Made by a program: the position numbers and the translations under genes
The notes under the pieces: generated by a model
What the model was told of the DNA's origin: nothing
The model's database searches: none
What the model saw: only the letters and a program-made list of their open reading frames with translations
Shown: piece by piece, positions 1-5,272 of the stretch
Layout of the letters: the number at the start of each line of letters is the position of its first letter
Position numbering within the stretch: the first letter of the stretch is position 1
Assembly: GCF_000331775.1 (NCBI RefSeq)
Contig: NZ_CAPJ01000112.1
Location: forward strand, 1-5,272
Direction: 5' to 3'
DNA: 5,272 nt
Origin: Xanthomonas translucens pv. translucens DSM 18974
GTDB lineage: Bacteria; Pseudomonadota; Gammaproteobacteria; Xanthomonadales; Xanthomonadaceae

Positions 1-715
1 GAAAAACGCCATCGCATGCTGCAGCGACTCGGCCTGCGAACTCATCTGCTCGGCGGTCGCCGCCAGCTGCTCGGAGGCGGTGGCGTTCTGCTGCGTGGTC
101 TGGCTCAGCTGCGACACCGCCAGATTGATCTGGGTCACGCCGGAGGACTGCTCCTGGGACGCGGCGGCGATCTCCTGCACCAGGTCGGAGGTCTTCTTGA
201 TGCTGGGCACGATGGTCTCCAGCAGGTTGCCTGCGCGGTCCGCCAAGGCAACGCTGTTGGCCGCCACCTCGCCGATTTCCTGTGCCGCCACCTGGCTGCG
301 CTCGGCCAGCTTGCGCACTTCCGCAGCGACCACCGCGAAGCCCTTGCCATGCTCGCCGGCGCGCGCGGCCTCGATCGCCGCATTCAGCGCCAGCAGGTTG
401 GTTTGGTAGGCGATGTCGTCGATGATGCCGATCTTCTGCGCGATCTGCCTCATCGCATGCGTCGAGGCCAGCACCGCTTCACCGCCCTGGACGGCTTCCT
501 TGGCCGCCTGCGCGGACATGCCCTCGGTGATCCGGGCGTTGTCGGTGTTCTGCGCGATCGAAGCGGTCATCTGCTCCAGCGAGGCGCTGGTCTCCTCCAC
601 CCCGGCCGCCTGTTCGCTGGCCGCCTGGCTCAAGGTCTGCGCGGTGGCGCTGACCTCCTCCGACGAACCGGCCAGCGACTGCGCGCTGTTGTTGACGTCG
701 CCGACCACCTCCGCC
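1..715. repeat. Paralogous repeat copy 1 (MCP signalling module)
   Basis: Aligns without gaps, at a constant offset of 1756 bp, to the matching part of the upstream MCP. The longest identical run I found is 45 bases (404-448 against 2160-2204). It covers the signalling domain of the CHASE3-type receptor and is the only large internal repeat in the window. Confidence 0.85.
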
Positions 716-1506
716 AAGCGGTCGACCATCAGCTGCAAGGCCACCATCGCACTGCTGGTGTCGTTGCCGCGGGTCGGCACCTGCACGGTCAGATCGCCCT
801 GCGCGATGCGCCTGGCCACTTCCATCACCATGCCCGGCTCGCCTCCCAGTTCGGTCATCAGCGAGCGCGTGATCAGAAACCCGATCACCACCGCGCACAG
901 CGCCGCGGCCAGGCTGCCGATGATCAAGGTGATACTGGTGCGCCGCTGCAGTTGCTCGGCCTCGACCGCACGCGCGGCCAGCAGTGCGCTCTCGGCCTGG
1001 CGCACTTCGGCCATCTTGTCGCGCATGGCATCCATGTAGGCCTTGCCCTTGGAAGAGCGCACCGCGGCCGCGAGCGCCTCCATCGTGGCGTCGCCGCCGT
1101 TGACGTTGTGGCGCAAGGCGATCTGCGGGTGCACCGCCTTGCTCAGCCACTGCTTCTGCGTCTCCTTCAACGCATTCAGCCGCGACTGTTGTTCGGCATT
1201 GTCCGCGGTCAACTCGCGGGCTTTCGTCAGGTGCTGATCGAAATCGGCCAGGCCGCTCCGGTAGGGCTGCAGAAACTCGTCTTCGCCGGTCAGGGAGAAC
1301 CCGCGGGTGCCGGTCTCGATGTTGATCAGGCTGGTGAGCGCGCCGTCCACTTCGGCGATCACTTTGTAGGTGTGCGTGTTCCAGTAGTTGGCCTGCGACA
1401 ACGCAGTGACGTTGTAGTAGGCCACCGCCGCCAGCGCCAAAAGAATCAACAGAATGACCGAAAATCCGCCATAGAGTTTGGTCGATATCTTGGTGTTTTT
1501 GATCAC
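1..1506 (-). CDS. Methyl-accepting chemotaxis protein with CHASE3-like sensor (3' end outside window)
   Basis: Membrane chemoreceptor that would control CheA kinase through CheW. The frame is open for 502 codons from a GTG start and runs off the left edge, so the C-terminal tail is missing. The start is fixed by an in-frame stop at 1534-1536, a good ribosome site (GGAGAG, 1513-1518, 6-nt spacer) and a membrane helix directly after it. Order: TM1 about residues 13-32; periplasmic CHASE3-like domain about 36-170, with the hallmark [19 protein letters not shown] at 64-82; TM2 about 191-213; HAMP about 212-265; signalling domain about 285-500. The receptor tip [20 protein letters not shown] (361-380) is intact and includes the conserved E-A-A-R-A-G-E segment. 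By alignment with Tsr, likely methylation sites are E298, E305 and Q312. It lies 79 bp downstream of another MCP, probably in the same transcript. The ligand cannot be told; CHASE3 domains have few known ligands. Confidence 0.95.
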   Translation of the reverse strand, partial: MIKNTKISTKLYGGFSVILLILLALAAVAYYNVTALSQANYWNTHTYKVIAEVDGALTSLINIETGTRGFSLTGEDEFLQPYRSGLADFDQHLTKARELTADNAEQQSRLNALKETQKQWLSKAVHPQIALRHNVNGGDATMEALAAAVRSSKGKAYMDAMRDKMAEVRQAESALLAARAVEAEQLQRRTSITLIIGSLAAALCAVVIGFLITRSLMTELGGEPGMVMEVARRIAQGDLTVQVPTRGNDTSSAMVALQLMVDRLAEVVGDVNNSAQSLAGSSEEVSATAQTLSQAASEQAAGVEETSASLEQMTASIAQNTDNARITEGMSAQAAKEAVQGGEAVLASTHAMRQIAQKIGIIDDIAYQTNLLALNAAIEAARAGEHGKGFAVVAAEVRKLAERSQVAAQEIGEVAANSVALADRAGNLLETIVPSIKKTSDLVQEIAAASQEQSSGVTQINLAVSQLSQTTQQNATASEQLAATAEQMSSQAESLQHAMAFF

Positions 1507-1512
1507 GGAATT

Positions 1513-1518
1513 CTCTCC
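1513..1518 (-). promoter_or_regulatory. Ribosome binding site of the CHASE3-type MCP
   Basis: GGAGAG on the minus strand, six bases before the GTG at 1504-1506. It decides the start: no ATG, GTG or TTG is available upstream before the in-frame stop at 1534-1536. Confidence 0.75.
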
Positions 1519-1558
1519 GAAAGGGGATGCACGTTATGGGTGCAGGGAAGCGTTCGAT

Positions 1559-1583
1559 CGCCGCGCGGTGTCGCCGCGCGGCG
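1559..1583 (-). repeat. GC-rich intercistronic hairpin between the two MCP genes
   Basis: Perfect 10-bp inverted repeat: arms 1559-1568 (cgccgcgcgg) and 1574-1583 (ccgcgcggcg) with a 5-base loop. It begins 2 bases after the stop codon of the upstream MCP (1586-1588). The stem is entirely G/C. No T-tract follows on the minus strand, so it is not a standard intrinsic terminator. A stem that stabilises the upstream message or partly attenuates the downstream MCP is more likely. No promoter-like sequence is seen in the 79-bp gap. Confidence 0.6.
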
Positions 1584-1585
1584 CA

Positions 1586-3253
1586 TCAGGCATGACCCAG
1601 CCGCACGTCGCCGCGGTCCAGCTTTGCGCTGCCCGGCCGGCGCGCAGCACTCATCCGATCGCGCACTGCCGGACGCGATCGCGGGTGGCGCGCCGAGGTT
1701 TCCGCATCGACTTCGCGCATTTGTGCACTGCCCGTGCGCGCAATCCTAGGCAACTGGAAGAACGCCATGCTGTCCTGCAATTGCATAGCCTGCGCACTCA
1801 TTGCTTCGGCGGTCGCCGCCAACTCCTCGGAGGCGGTGGCGTTGTGCTGTGTGGTCTGGCTCAACTGCACCACCGCGGCATTGATCTGCGTTACACCGGA
1901 CGCCTGCTCCTGCGACGCGGCAGCGATTTCCTGCACCAGATCGGAGGTCTTCTTGATGCTGGGCACGATGGTTTCCAGCAGGCGCCCGGCCTTCTCCGCC
2001 AGCTCGACGCTGGAGCCGGCGACCTCGCCGATTTCCTGCGCGGCGATCTGGCTGCGCTCGGCCAGCTTGCGCACTTCCGCAGCGACCACGGCGAAGCCCT
2101 TGCCATGCTCGCCGGCGCGCGCCGCCTCGATCGCCGCATTCAGCGCCAGCAGATTGGTCTGGTAGGCGATGTCGTCGATGATGCCGATCTTCTGCGCGAT
2201 CTGCTTCATCGCCGCCACGGTGGCCACCACCGCTTCGCCGCCCTCCAGCGTTTCCCTGGCAGCCTGCGCCGCCATGCCGTCGGTGATGCGTGCGTTGTCG
2301 GTGTTCTGCCCGATCGAGGCGGTCATCTGCTCCAGCGAGGCGCTGGTCTCCTCCACCCCGGCCGCCTGCTCGGTCGAGGCCTGGCTCAGCGACTGCGCGG
2401 TCGTATTGACTTCCTCCGAAGCGCCGGCCAGGGTCTGCGCGCTGGCGTTGACCTCGCCGACCACCTGCTGCAACGTGCCGACCATGCGCTGCATCGCCAG
2501 CAGCAACTGTCCTGCCTCGTCCTTCGACTTGACCTCGATCAGCACGCTCAGGTCGCCCTCGGCCAGCGCATTGGCGACATCCACCGCCTTGCCGATCGGC
2601 TTGGTCACGCTGCGGCTGATGAAGAAGCCCATACCGACCCCGAGCAGCACGCCGCCGACGATGATCGCGGTCAGCATCCTGGCGCTGCTGACATGGATTG
2701 CATGGGTTTCGGCGCTTGCTTCGGCGGCGCGGGTTTCCTTGATGGCGGCCAGTTCGCTCATCAGCAGATCAAGTTCGTCGGAAGCGCCGCGCACCTTGCC
2801 GGACAGGTCGATGAGTTCCGGGCTGGTGTGTTGCAGCGGCTCGCGCGCGACCTTTTCGACGAACCGGCCGCGATGCAGCAGGTAGTCCTTCCACACGGTG
2901 TCGAAACGCGCCAGTTTGGCCTTGGACTCCGGGGCGCTGAATGACCCCCGCGCCTTGGCGACGTAATCGACGACGTTGGCGGTGTACTTGTCGAGGCTGG
3001 CCAGATGCTTGGCGCGCTCCTCCTGGGTGTAGGACAGCTGCAGGTTGGCGCGCGCACGGCCGGCGTTGATCAGGTTGATGTTGGCTTCCTTGATGTTGGA
3101 CAGGCCGAGCAACTCGCGCTCGTACAACTGCGTGGCGTAGTCGTTGATGCGACCGGAATTGCGGATGCCGATCGCGCCGATGCATGCGCCGATGGCCGCC
3201 ACGATCAGGAACGCGCAGGTCAGCCTGATACCGATTTTCATATTGCCCAACAT
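1586..3253 (-). CDS. Methyl-accepting chemotaxis protein with four-helix-bundle-type sensor
   Basis: Complete chemoreceptor of 555 aa. The reading frame is open further upstream, but I chose the ATG at 3251-3253: GGGGA lies 6 bases before it and TM1 follows at about residues 10-30. The ATG four codons further in (3239-3241) has no ribosome site. Order: TM1; helical periplasmic domain about 31-190, resembling the 4HB_MCP/Tar-type bundle; TM2 about 191-213; HAMP about 212-265 (motif [20 protein letters not shown]); signalling domain about 285-499. The tip [20 protein letters not shown] is at 358-377. Methylation candidates aligned to Tsr are E295, E302 and Q309. The last 56 residues after AFF (497-499) are Arg-rich and hydrophilic, with no NWETF-like pentapeptide for docking CheR. 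It is first of two tandem MCPs, behind a sigma-28-like promoter. The ligand is unknown; such proteins are often named tsr in this group without evidence of serine sensing. Confidence 0.96.
   Translation of the reverse strand: MLGNMKIGIRLTCAFLIVAAIGACIGAIGIRNSGRINDYATQLYERELLGLSNIKEANINLINAGRARANLQLSYTQEERAKHLASLDKYTANVVDYVAKARGSFSAPESKAKLARFDTVWKDYLLHRGRFVEKVAREPLQHTSPELIDLSGKVRGASDELDLLMSELAAIKETRAAEASAETHAIHVSSARMLTAIIVGGVLLGVGMGFFISRSVTKPIGKAVDVANALAEGDLSVLIEVKSKDEAGQLLLAMQRMVGTLQQVVGEVNASAQTLAGASEEVNTTAQSLSQASTEQAAGVEETSASLEQMTASIGQNTDNARITDGMAAQAARETLEGGEAVVATVAAMKQIAQKIGIIDDIAYQTNLLALNAAIEAARAGEHGKGFAVVAAEVRKLAERSQIAAQEIGEVAGSSVELAEKAGRLLETIVPSIKKTSDLVQEIAAASQEQASGVTQINAAVVQLSQTTQHNATASEELAATAEAMSAQAMQLQDSMAFFQLPRIARTGSAQMREVDAETSARHPRSRPAVRDRMSAARRPGSAKLDRGDVRLGHA
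1757..2471. repeat. Paralogous repeat copy 2 (MCP signalling module)
   Basis: Partner of the repeat at 1-715, in direct orientation, within the four-helix-bundle MCP. Such direct repeats allow deletion or fusion of the two receptors by homologous recombination. Confidence 0.85.
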
Positions 3254-3259
3254 GATGTT

Positions 3260-3264
3260 TCCCC
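3260..3264 (-). promoter_or_regulatory. Ribosome binding site of the four-helix-bundle MCP
   Basis: GGGGA on the minus strand, six bases before the ATG at 3251-3253. It favours this start over the ATG four codons downstream and over the upstream ATG at 3320-3322, which would put 23 polar residues before the first membrane helix. Confidence 0.6.
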
Positions 3265-3404
3265 GATTGTTTGGTAACGACCGTGTCACCACGACCGGTC
3301 TCGATGCTCCTTCCCGTGGCAATCCGCCTGACGTCGTCGGGAATGAGCATCAACGTGCGTACGGCCGCGATGTCCTTGCTGCGGTAGCGCCCGTTGCCTG
3401 AACG

Positions 3405-3432
3405 CTATCGGCGCTCGCCGAAGCCGCCTTTA
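3405..3432 (-). promoter_or_regulatory. Candidate sigma-28 (FliA) flagellar/chemotaxis promoter
   Basis: On the minus strand TAAAG (-35, 3428-3432) is followed by GCCGATAG (-10, 3405-3412). The E. coli consensus is TAAAGTTT, 11 bases, then GCCGATAA. Here the core -35 matches, 7 of 8 bases of the -10 match, and spacing is one base longer than consensus. Transcription would begin near 3398 and give a leader of about 145 nt before the MCP start at 3253. FliA promoters commonly drive chemoreceptor genes, so the context supports it. A 6-bp inverted repeat (3408-3413 / 3416-3421) overlaps the -10. Confidence 0.6.
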
Positions 3433-3926
3433 ATCGATGCTTCAACTGCAGAATTCAGCACACATGAGCGCGCTTGCGCATATGCGATGAATACGCACGA
3501 CCGCCATTGATGAGGCGCTTTGGAAGCTGCAGTAAAGTGTTTGGCCGCGTTTTGCGCAGATGCTGCACTTGTTCTGTAAGACGCATTCGGGCCGAGCCGG
3601 GCAGATGTGAAAGTGAGATGGAAACCTAGGCTGCTCGTAGACAAAGCGTGAAAATTTTTCCGCAGCGGGCCTGACTGCGCGGTGCATGAATCAAATGCAT
3701 TACTGAACATCGGTCTGGCGAGCGTCGCGGCTCAGCGCAGGCAGGCGAGCATGGCCGCGATCGCATCGCGCGCACCGGATGCAGACGCTTCGGTCAGTCG
3801 CTGCCGTGCCAGCGCGCTGTCGGCAGCGCTCAATTCCTGCAACGGCTCGAAACGCTCGGCGACCCAGGTCGCCACCGGCACGCCGTCGCGGTACAGCACC
3901 CGTGCGGCGGGCATGCGCGGCCCCGG

Positions 3927-3952
3927 CTGCCCGGCAGCACGCTGCCGGGCAG
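3927..3952. repeat. 12-bp perfect inverted repeat inside the lhr remnant
   Basis: Arms ctgcccggcagc (3927-3938) and gctgccgggcag (3941-3952) with a 2-base loop. On the coding strand the same bases encode LPGSVLPGS, a near-direct repeat as well, because the 11-base unit is almost self-complementary. It sits directly beside the second frameshift. Confidence 0.8.
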
Positions 3953-4090
3953 GTTGGCCGGATCGGCAGCGGCCACGCACAACCAGGCTCCGTCATGCGG
4001 CTGACGCCGCACCTGGCGCAGCAGGCCGATCGCCTCGGGCAAGGCGAACTGCTCGCCCAACAGCCCACCGATGAAGCGCCCTGCGCGGAT

Positions 4091-4105
4091 CTCGCCGCGC
4101 GCGTC
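4091..4105 (-). other. lhr: Apparent internal deletion junction in lhr
   Basis: The frame reads [15 protein letters not shown] without a break. From memory of the family, VEDARG belongs just after the helicase core in the middle of Lhr. (E)ARGEIRGGRF with GEQFALPEA belongs to the C-terminal domain, some 800-900 residues later. Both ends share the residues ARG, coded here by GCGCGCGGC, which suggests joining at a short GC-rich homology. Confidence 0.7.
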
Positions 4106-5272
4106 TTCCACCCGCACCCGCCCCGGCTCCACGCGCAGGATGCGATAGCTGGCGTTGCCGAGCTGGAACACGTCGCCGCTGAGGCTCTCCACCGCGAAGT
4201 CTTCGTTGACCGTGCCGATGGCCTCGACCTGCGGTTCCAGCAGCACGCTGTAATCGCCGGTCTCGGGAATGGTGCCGCAGGAGGTCAGCGCCGCCACGCG
4301 CGCGCACGCGGCGATGCACCGCGTCGCGATGCAGATAGCCGGCGCGCGGCCCCAGCCTGGTGCTGAAGCCGTCGCTCAGCATCCGCAGCACCGTATCGAA
4401 GCGCTCGCGCAGCAGCGTCGCGTACGGCCAGGCGCCGCGCAGCAGCGCGTACAGCGCGTCCTCGTCCCATTCCTGGCACGCCACCTCGACGACCAGTTGC
4501 TGCGCCAGCACGTCCAGCGGCGCGTCGAGGATGCGCAGCGCATCCAGTTCGCCGCGGCGCACGCAGTCGAGCAAGGCCGCGCATTCGACCAGGTCGTCGC
4601 GCGACTGTGGAAACAGCCGCGCCTTCGGCGTGCCGCCGACGGCATGCCCGGAACGTTCGGCGCGCTGCAGGAAACTGGCGATCGAACGCGGCGAGCCGAG
4701 CTGGCACACCAGATCCACATCGCCGATGTACAAACCCAGTTACAGCGATGCGGTGACGACGAGCACCTGCAACTGGCCGGCTTTGAGCCGCTGCTCGGCG
4801 AGCAGCCGCGCCTCGCGCGCCAGGCTGCCGTGGTGCGCCGCCACTGCATCGTTGCCGAGCAGTTCGCCGACATGCCGCGCGGTGCGTTCGGCCATGCGCC
4901 GGGTGTTGACGAACACCAGCGCGGTGCGATGCGCGCGCACCAGCTCGGCCAGGCGAGCGTACATCTGCTGCCACTGGTCGTTGCACATGCTCACGCTGAG
5001 CGGCGTCGGCGGCACTTCCAGCGCCAGGTCGCGGGCACGCGCATAGCCGATGTCGACGATCGCGCAATGGGGCTGTACCGCCTGCACCGCAGCGCTGCCG
5101 ACCAGGAAGCGCGCGATCGCGCCGATCGGCTTCTGCGTCGCTGACAGGCCGATGCGCAACGGCGGCGCCGCGCATAGCTGCTGCAGCCGCTGCAGCGACA
5201 GCGCCAAGTGGCTGCCGCGCGTGTTCGCGGCCAGCGCGTAGATCTCGTCGACGATCACCGTGCGCACGTGGC

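Larger units (their letters stand above)
3254..3731. other. Intergenic region between the lhr pseudogene and the MCP pair
   Basis: A 478-bp gap. The part nearest the MCP (3254-3404) is the predicted leader. It contains a 7-bp direct repeat acgaccg (3277-3283 and 3291-3297, 14-bp period) and no riboswitch that I recognise. The middle holds the sigma-28 candidate. The remainder (about 3433-3731) is visibly less GC-rich than the genes and includes an A/T run gaaaatttttc at 3650-3660. The only sizeable frames there (for example minus 3405-3710, 101 codons) lack a ribosome site and resemble nothing I know. I see no tRNA, IS end or clear terminator. Confidence 0.6.
3732..5272 (-). pseudogene. lhr: Decayed Lhr-type ATP-dependent helicase (5' end outside window)
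   Basis: Remnant of a large superfamily 2 DNA helicase. Recognisable in order: DExH motif VDEIYA (5238-5252, His replaced by Tyr), motif III GLSATQ (SAT at 5136-5144), RecA2 segment LVFVNTRR and AAHHGSLAREAR, motif V region [19 protein letters not shown] (family form close to ASLELGIDIG), and motif [10 protein letters not shown] (family QRxGRxGH; Gly replaced by Glu at 4656-4658). Next comes the segment [15 protein letters not shown], then the C-terminal domain ([18 protein letters not shown], then [24 protein letters not shown]) and TGA at 3732-3734. Lesions: TAA at 4740-4742, a frameshift at about 4297-4305 and a second at about 3915-3937. Only about 513 codons remain from DExH to the stop, against roughly 1350 in full-length Lhr, so a large middle part is missing. 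The gene cannot make an active helicase. Short fragments might still be translated. Confidence 0.93.

Noticed and set aside
1712..1740. Search for a plant-inducible promoter box (TTCGC, 15 bases, TTCGC)
   Set aside because: A single TTCGC is present without a partner at the required distance, and it lies inside coding sequence.
16..1749. Very long plus-strand open frame opposite the MCP genes
   Set aside because: It is antisense to clear MCP coding sequence, rich in Arg, His, Leu and Gly as GC-rich shadow frames are, resembles no protein family and begins inside the MCP signalling region.
1478..2944. Second long plus-strand open frame overlapping both MCPs
   Set aside because: Same shadow composition; it repeats phrases of the first antisense frame only because the MCP genes are paralogous.
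3534..3560. Plus-strand TAAAGTGT resembling a sigma-28 -35 box
   Set aside because: No GCCGATAA-like -10 follows at proper spacing, and no gene lies downstream on that strand.
3660..3682. Possible intrinsic terminator after lhr
   Set aside because: The stem is short and bulged, and five A residues come before the T run; too weak to annotate.
3683..3699. tgcat/atgca inverted repeat
   Set aside because: Only 5-bp arms with a 7-base loop; expected by chance.
3405..3710. Minus-strand 101-codon frame in the intergenic region
   Set aside because: No ribosome site, no familiar motif, and it overlaps the promoter candidate.
4269..5144. Long plus-strand frame opposite lhr
   Set aside because: Antisense to the helicase remnant, with low-complexity Arg/Gln/Ala/His composition and no family resemblance.

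Overview
The window is GC-rich DNA in which every recognisable gene lies on the minus strand. Protein motifs and gene content suggest a Xanthomonas-type gammaproteobacterium (Lysobacteraceae/Xanthomonadaceae). That assignment rests on remembered resemblance of the chemoreceptors and the Lhr-type helicase, and no database was searched.

Layout, read in the direction of transcription from right to left. (1) 5272-3732: the decayed remainder of an lhr-type ATP-dependent helicase gene. It enters the window at its DExH motif and ends at a normal C-terminal stop. It carries an in-frame stop, two frameshifts, replaced catalytic residues and an apparent internal deletion of roughly 800-900 codons. (2) 3731-3254: a 478-bp intergenic region holding a convincing flagellar-type (sigma-28/FliA) promoter candidate and a leader of about 145 nt. 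(3) 3253-1586: a complete methyl-accepting chemotaxis protein (MCP) of 555 aa with a four-helix-bundle-like sensor. (4) 1585-1507: a 79-bp gap with a strong GC hairpin right after the first MCP's stop codon. (5) 1506-1: a second MCP with a CHASE3-like sensor, whose last codons lie beyond the left edge.

The two MCPs are paralogues. Their cytoplasmic signalling modules align at DNA level at a constant 1756-bp offset with no gaps and include a 45-bp identical stretch, while their periplasmic sensors are unrelated. Both modules are one heptad shorter in each arm than E. coli Tsr, as judged from memory, which predicts the 34-heptad receptor class. They were probably made by tandem duplication plus sensor replacement, are probably co-transcribed from the sigma-28 promoter, and should feed the same CheA/CheW complex.

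I found no new multi-gene system. The most notable points are the unusually readable decay of the helicase gene (core fused to C-terminal domain at a short ARG-coding microhomology), the sigma-28 promoter, the intercistronic hairpin and the short 34H-like signalling arms.
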